From the IMG/VR virus record IMGVR_UViG_3300026521_000115, positions 1 to 36,624 of that record: a stretch of DNA of 36,624 nt; one strand, written 5' to 3'. The notes below the pieces were generated by a model. That model worked only from the letters and a program-made list of their open reading frames with translations, did not search any database and was not told the DNA's origin. The DNA comes from a virus. This document shows, one piece after another, positions 14,699 through 24,800 of the stretch (position 1 is its first letter; each line of letters begins with the position of its first letter). The position numbers and the translations under genes are program-made.

Positions 14699-16597
14699 AT
14701 GTTAGAAATTAAAAAAACCGATTTAAATGATGGGTTAAACCTTTTATTTAATGCACCTCAATTGAATAATTTGGATTCAAAAGAGGAATTAAATAATATA
14801 TTATTATCCTTATTAAACGATGTATATATAGACGAACCAGAAGAATTAATATTAAATTTTAGAAATGAACCTTCTGATAAAATTACACAAACTCTTTTTT
14901 TAAATTATGGTATTTTACCCGAATATTATGAAAAACTAAATCCACTGATAAAAAGAAAATTAATTTATTATTTGGAAATTCTTTTTCAACAAAAGGGTAG
15001 TATTAAAAATTTAGAAATAATTTCTGAATTATTTTCAAATTTTTTTAAAGATATTAATTATTATGGTATTTCGGTTAACAAATTGCCTATAGATAATTCG
15101 CAAAAATATATTTTAAATTATTTTTTAAAGCCATTGGTAATATCAAAACCAGAAGTATTAAAATATTTTCCAACTTTTAAAATAGATATTACTGGAAAAT
15201 ATCTAATGAAATTAGAACAATTTGAAAATTTTCAAATTTTTCCAATTGATACCAATTTATTATATGTTGATTTTATAGATTCTTCTCATTTATTACACTC
15301 AGATTCTTTTTTTATTAATGGTGCGTTGGCTTATACAATGACTAAATTTCAGGATACCGTGATATCTTTTGATCAAGATTATAATTTAAAAATGTTGGAT
15401 GAATTATATTTTCAGGATATTCACATTATATTAACTTATTTTAATATACGATTTTTAGCATGTACTGGCAACGAGTTATTAAATATGGATTACGATCCAA
15501 GTATCCCAACAAGTACTTCTTTAATTTTTAAACCGGAAATGTTGGAAACAATAGAAATATTATTATTGGAATATAAAAATTTAAAAAATAGATCTGCTAA
15601 AAAATTAAAAGATCTTTCGAGAAGATGGCAATTCCTACTTCAATCCAATTATAACGATGAAGTAATGTATTCTAATTTTGAAGAATTGGAATTATTTATT
15701 TCCAAAAAATATCCAAAATTTAAAGAATTGTTTGATTCGTTTGAAAATTCTCCAGGTATATATTCTGGAATTAAAATAGATAATTTATTACCCGAAGAAA
15801 TTAACGAGGTTATTAAAACAGATTATGTTAATTATTTAATGAATTTATATATTAATTTATTAAACAATATTACCGGAAATGATTTTATCGAATTAACTAT
15901 CAATGGTTTATTTCAAAATATTCTTAATTCAAATACATTTATAGAATATTTTTTTGAACCAGTTTTTAAATTATTTGTGAATTATTTTATTCCTGGAAAT
16001 ATGGATTTTATTATATCTACCTCGTCAAAAACAATTATTAAAGATAAATTTGAAGCAGTATTTATAGATAACCAAATGTCTGTAAATATTTATAATACTC
16101 ATATTGATATGCGGTATCTTCCTGGAAATAGAATAGAAATAAAGCCATTCGTGAAGGAAAAATCATTTTCCAAGATAAAAGCAGATGAACGATGGTTAAA
16201 TATAAATACTAATAAAATATCAAAATCTTTAACAAGATTAAATGAATATAAAATTAGTTCTGAAATAGGACTTTATACTCAAACTAGTTATAATAATTAT
16301 AGATTAGAAAATTTAAAAAGATTAACCGTAACTAAACAAAAAAAAGATGAATTTAAAATAGAGGACGAATATACCATCGATCAATTAAAATATAATTTTT
16401 TCAAAGATTTTAATACTTCTCGGGAAATAGATAATTATATTTGGAAACTTGAAAGATTGAATGGGATAACGACTATAACATCCGAAGATGAGTTTGGTTA
16501 TTATGGTAACTCGTCTATAGGAATTTTAGAGGATTTTTTATTCTTAAAAAAGAATAAATATAAAAATATAGAAAATTATTTATTTTATAAAAGTTAA
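14699..16597 (+). CDS. Large baseplate wedge or tail protein I-like component
   Basis: This 632-residue protein has an early segment (about residues 88-112, LIKRKLIYYLEILFQQKGS followed by IKNLEIISELFSNF) that recalls the helical KGT/KGS pattern of P2 gpI-like and gp6-like wedge proteins. The rest is a mix of helices and strands without a clear signature, apart from a late charged region around residues 480-560. It starts 3 nt after the preceding stop with RBS AAAGGATAA. The baseplate role is inferred from this segment and gene order. Confidence 0.5.
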   Translation: MLEIKKTDLNDGLNLLFNAPQLNNLDSKEELNNILLSLLNDVYIDEPEELILNFRNEPSDKITQTLFLNYGILPEYYEKLNPLIKRKLIYYLEILFQQKGSIKNLEIISELFSNFFKDINYYGISVNKLPIDNSQKYILNYFLKPLVISKPEVLKYFPTFKIDITGKYLMKLEQFENFQIFPIDTNLLYVDFIDSSHLLHSDSFFINGALAYTMTKFQDTVISFDQDYNLKMLDELYFQDIHIILTYFNIRFLACTGNELLNMDYDPSIPTSTSLIFKPEMLETIEILLLEYKNLKNRSAKKLKDLSRRWQFLLQSNYNDEVMYSNFEELELFISKKYPKFKELFDSFENSPGIYSGIKIDNLLPEEINEVIKTDYVNYLMNLYINLLNNITGNDFIELTINGLFQNILNSNTFIEYFFEPVFKLFVNYFIPGNMDFIISTSSKTIIKDKFEAVFIDNQMSVNIYNTHIDMRYLPGNRIEIKPFVKEKSFSKIKADERWLNINTNKISKSLTRLNEYKISSEIGLYTQTSYNNYRLENLKRLTVTKQKKDEFKIEDEYTIDQLKYNFFKDFNTSREIDNYIWKLERLNGITTITSEDEFGYYGNSSIGILEDFLFLKKNKYKNIENYLFYKS

Positions 16598-16616
16598 CCA
16601 ATATTAAAGGAAAATT

Positions 16617-17330
16617 ATGAAAAAATTGCATATTTTGGATAGTAGTACATTAGAACCAGAGGATCGTGTAAGCGTTTTAAAGGGTTCCGATAAAGATTCT
16701 GATACAGAAACTATTAAAACAAAACGTATAATTGGAAAACCAAAAATATTCGATCTTAATAAAAATCTTCTAGCAGAAGAGGATAATTTGGTCGTTATGG
16801 GTGGACGGGAAATAGTCGCAGCCTTAATTTCGGGAACCTCCCCGGAATTAAGTAATTATAGAATTAATTATGTTGGTATTGGAACTGGTGGTACTGATAA
16901 TAACAATGGTGTTCCAAGTACGGTTGGCCCATTTGATAATGATTCTTCTTTAGCAAATGCTGTTCAAATTGGGCTTTCAACAGAAAGTGATACTTCATCA
17001 AACGATTATAAATATATAAACGATGGTTATTTAAAAAGAATTCAGGCAGATGGAGATATCACTATCTCATCAGAAGAACATATAATCAACGGTCCTACTG
17101 GAGAAATAACGGTTACGGCAAATACTGTAATCACGTATAATATAATTATTCAAAAAAATGAACCTGTAAATAAACCAGTTAAATTTAATGAAGCCGGTTT
17201 ATATGCGGTTGAATATATAGATGGAATACCAAGCAAAAATAATCATATTTTATTCGCTCGTTTTACCACATTAGATAAATATCTTGATATTTATGATGGT
17301 ATTATTATAGAATGGAATATTTTAGTTTAA
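16617..17330 (+). CDS. Phage structural protein with an FNEAGLYA / LFARFTT C-terminal block
   Basis: In this 237-residue protein, NLVVMGGREIVAALISG (~57-73) is followed by YVGIGTGGT, then a late block of KFNEAGLYA, LFARFTTLDKYL and IIEWNIL. This set recurs, from memory, in small structural proteins of large myoviruses, as the core that binds fibres or closes the tail end. Residues 1-40 are a charged segment (LEPEDRVSVLKGSDKDSD). It lies immediately upstream of the sheath gene. The exact position in the virion is unknown. Confidence 0.5.
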   Translation: MKKLHILDSSTLEPEDRVSVLKGSDKDSDTETIKTKRIIGKPKIFDLNKNLLAEEDNLVVMGGREIVAALISGTSPELSNYRINYVGIGTGGTDNNNGVPSTVGPFDNDSSLANAVQIGLSTESDTSSNDYKYINDGYLKRIQADGDITISSEEHIINGPTGEITVTANTVITYNIIIQKNEPVNKPVKFNEAGLYAVEYIDGIPSKNNHILFARFTTLDKYLDIYDGIIIEWNILV

Positions 17331-17363
17331 ACAATAATAATTATATAAGAAAAAGGAAAATAA

Positions 17364-19406
17364 ATGAGTACTTATAATATACCTGGAATCACTACTAGTC
17401 TAATAGACAATACTTATTTAAACACTGAGGTCGCTTCTGGTAGATGTGTTTTAGTAGCTGGTTTTAGTAAATATGGAGATGAAAACATCGTTGAGTTTGG
17501 AAACGTGGATGATGTTAAATCTAAACTTGGTTTAGAAAATATAAAAAAATATGGTCTCGGTGTAAAATACGTTAAAGGATCTTTAACTCAAACGAATAAA
17601 GTTCTTTGGAAACGTTTAGTAGCTTCGGACGCAAAATACGCAAATATTTTAATTGGAGATAATTATAATTTATATAATATATCGACTTCTGATAAAGGTA
17701 TCCTAACCGATAATAATTTAAAAGTAGATAATATACCAATTCTTCAGAAAATTTTTGCCAAACATAGAGGTAAAGGTTATGATGATTTAAGTTTAACATT
17801 TAGTCCAGCTTCTTCGTTTGAGAAATTATACTCAAATGATGATGGAGATCTTGATTATAAATTTAACTTCATGAATGTGAGCATATACGAAAACTCTTCA
17901 AAAGGACCAACCTTATTATATGGTGATATTTTAGTATCTCTTATAGATAGAGATCCTAAAACAGGAATTCCTATTATAAATATTAATACTGGACGAGAAT
18001 TATTCATAGATAAAAAATTTACAATGTCTAATGATTTTGTAGAAATTTCTACTAACGCAACCAAATTAAATGATTTATATACTTATTTAAGTTTAGAAGA
18101 TTTGACCGATGAGCAAGGTGGTAAAGTTATCATTACAGATAGCAGTACTGGAACAAATTTTGAATTATTTGTAAATGACGAAGATATTTTAGATATAAAA
18201 GCTACTCAAAATCCTGGTAAGAATGAAGTTATTTTAAAATTAATTCAAACCGATGATAATGGTACAGTAATTACTAAAAAATATAGCGTTACTATAAAAG
18301 ATTCTCAGGTTGTTACTAGTGCCTATTATGGTAATCTTGAAGGAGATTTATCTCTAAATATAAACGGCGAAAAAGCTTTTTATAAATTATTTATAAACGA
18401 TTCTGAACAATTATCGACGGAAATAATTTCTTTTCCAAGATATGAATTATATAATAAACTAATTAATTCGTCAATGAAATTAACCAATGGTTCTGATGGC
18501 GAGAATGTAATAATCGATGATACTTTGAATATGTATGGTCCTGGTTCAAGTACTTCTCAAAATGCTAAACAATTATTAATAGATTTCTTTAGTTATAATT
18601 CGGAAATTCGAGAAGTAATGTATCCAAAATATGATTTCGATTATATAGCTGATTGGACAGAAGATTTCGATGTTATGACAAGTATAGTAAATTTAGCAGA
18701 TGATATCGCATTTACAATACCAGTTACTTCGTTAGGTTATAGTACTTCCAGAGAGGAAGATATTATAAAAAGATCTCAGAATTTTTATGTTAATTCATTT
18801 AACACTTTAATTTACAGTGGTCAAGGAAATACTTTACATTTCGATGAGGGTTCGGGTTCTTATATATATATTCCTCATAGTTATATGGCGTTATTAATTA
18901 ATCTTAGAATAGATTCCGAATATAGTATTACGGAACCTCCAGCAAATATTACTAAAGGTTCGTTATTAGAAAGTTCAGTAAAACTTTCATATAGTGTTAC
19001 CTCAGAAGATATTGAAAAATTAAGAAATGCTCAAATTAATACTATTATTGAAGAAACAGATGGTACTTATGAAATTGATCAATTAAGTTCGTATAAAAAA
19101 GCTTCTAAATTATCTAGAATTAATATTATTAAACCTATACATAGAATGAGAAAAGATATTCCAAAACTTCTTAAAGAATTTATTCAAATAAAAGCACTTG
19201 GATCAAATATAACGGAAATAACTTCTATAGTTTCTAAATATATGGATAGGTATAGAATTTCTGCCGATAATCTTAAAGATGGTATTTTTCAAGATATTAA
19301 AATTAAAGTTTATTTCATAGAAGAAGAAAATCACCTAGTGGTGAGTATAACAATAAATCCAGTTGGAACTATAGAAACAATTAGTGTTCCAATTCAAGTT
19401 CAATAA
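17364..19406 (+). CDS. Contractile tail sheath protein
   Basis: This 680-residue protein has the length of T4 gp18 (659 residues). Its start matches sheath proteins: IPGITTSLIDNT, then RCVLVAGFSKYGDENIVEF, a frame-shifted-lattice type domain, and NKVLWKRLVASDAKYANILI. Residues ~390-480 (DFFSYNSEIREVMYPKYDF, YIADWTEDFDVM) fit the central domain of the family. The C-terminus (residues ~590-680) with IHRMRKDIPKLL and RYRISADNLKDGIF is the conserved core that binds the tube. The next gene is the tube protein, as expected. RBS AAAAAGGAAA precedes the ATG. Confidence 0.9.
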   Translation: MSTYNIPGITTSLIDNTYLNTEVASGRCVLVAGFSKYGDENIVEFGNVDDVKSKLGLENIKKYGLGVKYVKGSLTQTNKVLWKRLVASDAKYANILIGDNYNLYNISTSDKGILTDNNLKVDNIPILQKIFAKHRGKGYDDLSLTFSPASSFEKLYSNDDGDLDYKFNFMNVSIYENSSKGPTLLYGDILVSLIDRDPKTGIPIININTGRELFIDKKFTMSNDFVEISTNATKLNDLYTYLSLEDLTDEQGGKVIITDSSTGTNFELFVNDEDILDIKATQNPGKNEVILKLIQTDDNGTVITKKYSVTIKDSQVVTSAYYGNLEGDLSLNINGEKAFYKLFINDSEQLSTEIISFPRYELYNKLINSSMKLTNGSDGENVIIDDTLNMYGPGSSTSQNAKQLLIDFFSYNSEIREVMYPKYDFDYIADWTEDFDVMTSIVNLADDIAFTIPVTSLGYSTSREEDIIKRSQNFYVNSFNTLIYSGQGNTLHFDEGSGSYIYIPHSYMALLINLRIDSEYSITEPPANITKGSLLESSVKLSYSVTSEDIEKLRNAQINTIIEETDGTYEIDQLSSYKKASKLSRINIIKPIHRMRKDIPKLLKEFIQIKALGSNITEITSIVSKYMDRYRISADNLKDGIFQDIKIKVYFIEEENHLVVSITINPVGTIETISVPIQVQ

Positions 19407-19416
19407 AGGATAGACA

Positions 19417-20178
19417 ATGGCTTTTAATGCAATTAGTTTTAATCAAGTTAGTTCCGCAGTGTATGGGAATAGATATCAGGGAGGTTCTAATTTAGAGAAG
19501 AATGCTCATCCTTTTATAAAAGGATATTTCTACGTAATTTTCGAACTACCTGAAATTTTTTCTCAAAATGATTCAAGTTCTTTATCCAATCTACTTTTAT
19601 CTTCTGCTGAAAGTTATACTCCTCCAGGAGATAGACAATTAAAAACAGAAGATATTTTGGGTATGGGTGGAGTAGATAGTACATTTATAACTGGACAACA
19701 GATCGATAGAAACTTCAGTATTCAATATAAAGAATATTGGGGTGCTCCTATTTTCAGAATTCATCGACAATGGACTTCTATAATAGATCCATATAGTGGT
19801 GGAGCAATAAAACGATCTGCTACTGATAGTACTTCAAATTTCGAAGTACAATCATATAAAGGTAGAGTATGGATCATCCAAACTAAACCAGTTCTTGGTA
19901 ATTCATCTAATAAATTTATTCTAGATGATATTATTAAAGTTGATTATATGGATGGTGTTTTTCCAAAAACGGATTTAAAATCAATATATGATTCCAATAT
20001 CAATGATAACTCTTTAATTCGTCCAAACATTCAATATTCATCGGATGGTTTTCCATTGGATGAAACCAATGATAATATTAAAAAAGAAGCTCTGGATAAA
20101 TTAAATGCTGCTTTATTAATAGACGATACTTTATCAAAACATTCGTACAATGTATTCGATAAATTAACAGACGGATAA
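19417..20178 (+). CDS. Tail tube protein
   Basis: This 253-residue protein has the conserved tail-tube order: YTPPGD (about residue 68), GMGGVDSTFITGQQIDRNFS, EYWGAPIFRIHRQWTSIIDP, YKGRVWIIQTKPV and DYMDGVFPKTD. It begins 10 nt after the sheath stop with RBS AAAGGATAG. The protein would polymerise into the inner tube inside the sheath. The C-terminal ~50 residues after the PKTD block are helical and extend past the usual core. Confidence 0.85.
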   Translation: MAFNAISFNQVSSAVYGNRYQGGSNLEKNAHPFIKGYFYVIFELPEIFSQNDSSSLSNLLLSSAESYTPPGDRQLKTEDILGMGGVDSTFITGQQIDRNFSIQYKEYWGAPIFRIHRQWTSIIDPYSGGAIKRSATDSTSNFEVQSYKGRVWIIQTKPVLGNSSNKFILDDIIKVDYMDGVFPKTDLKSIYDSNINDNSLIRPNIQYSSDGFPLDETNDNIKKEALDKLNAALLIDDTLSKHSYNVFDKLTDG

Positions 20179-20186
20179 CAAGTTAA

Positions 20187-20227
20187 CTAATTTTTATAAA
20201 ACGTTGACAATAAAATATAAAAATTAG
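20187..20227 (+). promoter_or_regulatory. 11-bp stem next to the RBS of the following gene
   Basis: CTAATTTTTAT (20187-20197) is complementary to ATAAAAATTAG (20217-20227), whose last bases abut the TAGGAG ribosome site of the gene at 20236. It could end the sheath-tube mRNA or modulate translation. The long 19-nt loop and all-A/T stem make it weak. Confidence 0.35.
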
Positions 20228-20235
20228 GAGTTCAT

Positions 20236-20421
20236 ATGACTTACGAATTAAAAGATATTGACGGTAATCCAGTAATCGTCCCACCATTAGAAAAAATGGA
20301 TTATAAAGGTATTACTTTAGTTGGACGAGATACACCAAACTGGAACGAACCGTATCAACAAAATTTTATTAAACTTGTAGATAAATTAGAAAGTTTAGAA
20401 AAAATTTTAAATATAAAATAG
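20236..20421 (+). CDS. Small WNEP-QNF protein, paralogue of the gene at 8164
   Basis: This 61-residue protein aligns over its full length with the head of the 118-residue protein at 8164: YKGITLVG, WNEP, QNFIKLVD and LESLEKIL match YKDLTLIG, WNEP, QNFIILLD and IERLENKL. It lacks the 22-residue repeats. It has RBS TAGGAG and is followed by stem-loop copy 4, so it ends the sheath-tube unit. The closing helix looks like a short oligomerisation segment. Likely a small virion part or attachment adaptor. Confidence 0.65.
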   Translation: MTYELKDIDGNPVIVPPLEKMDYKGITLVGRDTPNWNEPYQQNFIKLVDKLESLEKILNIK

Positions 20422-20464
20422 AAATAACCAGTGGTATATACCACTGGTTATTTCCTGTCGTTAA
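20422..20464 (+). terminator. Stem-loop plus CCTGTCGTTAA element (copy 4)
   Basis: A perfect 15-bp stem (AAATAACCAGTGGTA, 2-nt loop) spans 20422-20453 and is followed directly by CCTGTCGTTAA (20454-20464). This is the longest perfect stem of the five. The stop codon of the preceding gene (20419-20421) lies immediately before it. Confidence 0.8.
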
Positions 20465-20497
20465 ACTAAATATAAGATATAATACAAAAGGATTAAA

Positions 20498-21808
20498 ATG
20501 TTGAAGAGTAATCGAAAAATTGGAATAATTTTAGAGGAAGTTGATGAACTCTATCCAACAAAATATTTTGTAAAAATTCCTGTTTTAACTAATCAGAAAA
20601 TATTGGTACAGAATGGGTTAACCTCGTATACCGCTGTGAATAACGGAGGTATTATAAATTATTCGGGAACTTATTTTCCATTACAAGCTGGTACCAAAGT
20701 TATAATAGAATTCCTCACCGAGGAATTAACAACCGGGAGAATAATTGGCATAGAAGATGATTCGATAGCGGTACCTCCAGGACAAACAAGAGAAAACTAC
20801 TATTTGATTATGGAAACTAAAAATGGTTCTAAAGTTTATTTCGACGAATATAAAAATCGTTTTCATATATCAAATGCTAATAGAACTGATTTTTATATGG
20901 ATGATCAATCAATTATTTTACAGACCTCGGATGAATCGAATACTCAAAAATCTTTTTTAGAATTATCTGAAAATGGATTTTTGATAAAATTTGGGGATAA
21001 AGCTTTAGTATTTAACGATTCTGGTTTTAGTATTTCCAGTAAAAATTCAAATACTTTTTTCAATATTACCGATAAAGGTATTGCTATGAAAGGAGAAGAA
21101 TTCTTAAGTTTGGATACCCAGAAATTAGATATACGTGGGGAAAGCGTAAACCTACAAAGTCTTGGTAATTTTCATATTCGGGGATCGGTTTTAAACTTAA
21201 CCGGTACTCAAAAGGCCTCTTTAAATTCAAGTGTTGTTCATATCGAGGGTTGGTTAAGTACTTATATAAAATCTGGTATGACCCTAAATCTAGAATCAAA
21301 AATTTTTTATAAAACCCAAAGTTTGGTATCCGATGAAATAAATTTAGCCTTTAAACATACGTATAGTTCGGTTGAATCCCGAGAAAGTTCCCTTTCTGCG
21401 GAAACGAGTACCTTTAAAGCAAATGCTATCAGTACTATCGCCAACGATGGTTTGGTACTAAATAATCTAGGGGTGGCCACTTCTGTTGCTCCAAGTTTGG
21501 CAACCTCCTTAAACGCTACTAGTTTATCATTAACCGGTTCTTTCACCGCGTTTGGCACATTTATGAGTACCGATAATATTGGTTCTTCTGTAGTTGGAGC
21601 CATTCTTACCGATAATTCTATAGCCGATTCTGCTTCAGTAGCCACACCAAAAGATAAATCAATGATTGGAATTCTTCCATATGATAATAAGACTTTTTTA
21701 AATAATTTAAAAGATTTAAATAGTACTTTTAAAAGGTCTTATTCCGACACGGTAACCGATTATTCGGCTTTAAAAACTCCAACTTTTAATAAGGATTTTA
21801 ATGTATAA
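20498..21808 (+). CDS. Central baseplate spike (gp5-like OB-fold and beta-helix)
   Basis: Residues ~6-90 form an OB-fold like that of gp5/gpV/VgrG spike proteins: KIGIILEEVDE, YFVKIPVL, then LQAGTKVIIEFLTEELTTGRIIGI. Residues ~100-340 are repeated short strands (ETKNGSKVYFDE, LELSENGFLIKFGDKALVF, LDTQKLDIRGESVNLQSLG) typical of a trimeric beta-helix. No lysozyme domain is inserted, unlike T4 gp5. The C-terminal 100 residues are Ser/Thr-rich. The protein would sit at the tip of the tube and pierce the outer membrane. It opens a new unit after stem-loop copy 4 and overlaps the next gene by 8 nt. Confidence 0.75.
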   Translation: MLKSNRKIGIILEEVDELYPTKYFVKIPVLTNQKILVQNGLTSYTAVNNGGIINYSGTYFPLQAGTKVIIEFLTEELTTGRIIGIEDDSIAVPPGQTRENYYLIMETKNGSKVYFDEYKNRFHISNANRTDFYMDDQSIILQTSDESNTQKSFLELSENGFLIKFGDKALVFNDSGFSISSKNSNTFFNITDKGIAMKGEEFLSLDTQKLDIRGESVNLQSLGNFHIRGSVLNLTGTQKASLNSSVVHIEGWLSTYIKSGMTLNLESKIFYKTQSLVSDEINLAFKHTYSSVESRESSLSAETSTFKANAISTIANDGLVLNNLGVATSVAPSLATSLNATSLSLTGSFTAFGTFMSTDNIGSSVVGAILTDNSIADSASVATPKDKSMIGILPYDNKTFLNNLKDLNSTFKRSYSDTVTDYSALKTPTFNKDFNV

Positions 21809-24800
21809 TATAACCAATAATTTTTCTTTGGATATGGATGGATATGTTGAAGTAGCATATGTGAATCTTTTACCTAGGATAAATCCGACGGAAGAAATTA
21901 TAAATAATGTTAATTTAGAAACGTCTATAACCTCGAATACTTCTAATACTTCTAATACTTCTAATACCACCAATATAAACAATTATAATTTCCATTGTGA
22001 TATAAAATTTGATATTTCTATTGATTTAGATTTCCCAGATATTTCGAATTCTACTCCAAACTTAAATCTTTTTAAAAAAGCTGATCAATTAAGTGCGGAA
22101 ATATCAAATTTAAATGATACGATAATAGATTTAATTAAATCTATGGATTGTTGTGGTGTTTCGGATGAATACAATAAAACAGTAGTTCCTATTTTTAGAT
22201 ATTTGGCCAGTACCGAGGACCATACTGATTGTGGAAATTCCCCAAATATTAATAATTGTGGACCTTCTGGAAATTTCCTACAAGAAATTTTAATAATTAT
22301 TAAAGATATTACCAAGACTTATACTAAGATAGAACCATTATTTTGTATGATTTCTCCAATTCCTGGTAATCCTTGGCTACCTATAGATTTTAATTGGATG
22401 GCTCCGATTTTACCATATATTCAAAGTTTTCAGCAATTGATGGATCAAATAATGTCTGGTTCTTTACTAGATATGATTATAGATCCAATTAAAAATTTAA
22501 ATAGAAATTTAAAAAATTGTAGTACCCGAACATCAAGTAATAATATAAATAATCATTTAATAGATAAAGAAAATGCTGAAAAAATTATTAAACTATTGGA
22601 AGACGATAAAACATTAGCTAATGGTGATTCGAGCTTGGATAAGAACCCAGATTTTTTAACATATGAAGAATTATTAAAAAAGAATCTAACAGATATTAAT
22701 AATTCTCTTGATCAGTCTAAAGCTTTAATTCCTTCGACAAGTGTTTCAAATACTTCTTTGGGTTTTTCCAATGCGGATATAATAACTATTGAAAATTATT
22801 ATGCTCGTAATAAAACAGATTCAGTATGTAATTGTATTTTAAAATATACCGGAACGGATATAAAAATTCCAAAAATCCCTAAAGCCACGATAAAAATTCT
22901 CCCACTTAGTACCGAAGAATGTTTTTTAGAAAATATAAATGATTTATTAAAATATACTGATGAAATGGCATATTCTATAAAATATTCCGATGTTGTATTT
23001 GATTTAAATTCGAAAGATAATATAGTATTTTCAAAAAATCTTATTACTGATATAAATTTTATAAATAATTTTAAAACATATATTGAAAATAATGGAGATA
23101 CTAAAACTTATTATACAATCGATGCCTTAAACACTATTTCAGATTCTCGATTAAATCCGTTTACAGCTGATCTAGATATAGAAGAATTTGCAAATAAACT
23201 TGAAGAAGCCTTACCTCCATTTTATTTCGAATATACAGATAAACAAGAATATATTATAAAAACTATAAATTCATATAATGATTTTTTGGATTTTAATGAA
23301 TTTGGAATAAATATTAATTTAAATACTGGATCCGGGAAACCAAGCGAAATCCTTTCTACGAACAGAGCTTTTATAAACGAAATAAAAAAGATTAATAAAT
23401 ACGAAGATGATATTAATAATAAAATAATCGAAATAGAACGAACAGATTATCTTAATTTTTTAAAATATAAAGATTTGGCTTTAATTGAGTTTCAAAAAAT
23501 AAAATTAGATAATTCTATAACAGCTTTAAAAATAAAACAATTGTATACTGATATTTTTGGAACCTATTTAAAACCGGATATAAATATAGATTTATTAGAT
23601 AACCGAATATTTGAAAAGTTATTAATAAATATAGATATTCTGGATAGTGATCTTGGGAAAATATGTTTGAATTATGTATCTGATCGAAAAAATTTAACAT
23701 ATTACGGTACGGAAAACCTCTACGAAAAATATACACAGGAAATTGAATTAGCTATGTATGGTTTAATAGCTATTATAGATAAATATCAAATTATATACGA
23801 TTTTCCAGAATTCGATATTACTTCCGAGGATATAAATAATCTAACTGAACTTTGTAATAATAATGAATATTATGAAGAATTAGGAAAATTATATAATGTC
23901 AAATTCGTACCAGAATTTATAAATTATTTTTTCGAAAATAATTATCCAATCTATAAAGATTTATCCGGATATATTATTTTCGATACTGATTATAAATTAC
24001 AACTTGAAGAAATTTCGAAAAAATTAAAAGCCTCTATACCAGAATTAACTATTGCTGGGACTTTAGAAAATAATTGGATATATTATAATATAAAACTTTT
24101 GCAATGCGAGGAATATAAATTAACTTTATTCGAAATACTTGATAGTAATGTAGCTTATGAATTTTACCTTTCCGACTTTCCAAAAATTGATTGTTCATGT
24201 GAAAAAGTTATATGTACCATGTTACAAACTATTTTAAATAAGATATTAACTTATATAAATACATTTGTATCTTGGATAACTCAAATGGTTGTAGATTGGC
24301 TGGTTCCAAAATGGTTACGAGCAGTTATAGATCTAATAATATATAAATTAAAATGTTTATCTAAAATTACGAATATGAATAAAAATTTGGATTTAATTGA
24401 TTCCACTTATAAAAACATTCTAATGTCTTTAAAAACTAGAGTGTCTGCTTATCCTTATGAAAATTGTACCAATTCCCTTTTAGATTCGGCTCTTCAAAAA
24501 TTAAATGAAAAGTATTTACCAGATACAATTAATTCAGATAATGATTCATTAGCGTTACCAAATATAATAGATTCTGATAAAATAGAAAATGAATTAGAAA
24601 GTCATAACCTTTCGGTAAATTTTGTAGATATAAATAAATTACCTATAGATTATTGTACTTTGGAAGAATTAAAGTTTATAAATATTAAAATAGAATATGA
24701 TATCGGAGCGGAAATTAATAAAATATTATTGGTAGATAAATTAAACCCACAGAACGAATTTAATATTTTACAAAATGCAAGTGAAAATTTAATATATGAT

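Noticed and set aside
20204-20221. TTGACA and TATAAA as a sigma70 promoter
   Set aside because: The spacing is only 6 bp, and the segment lies in the loop and arm of a stem next to the RBS.
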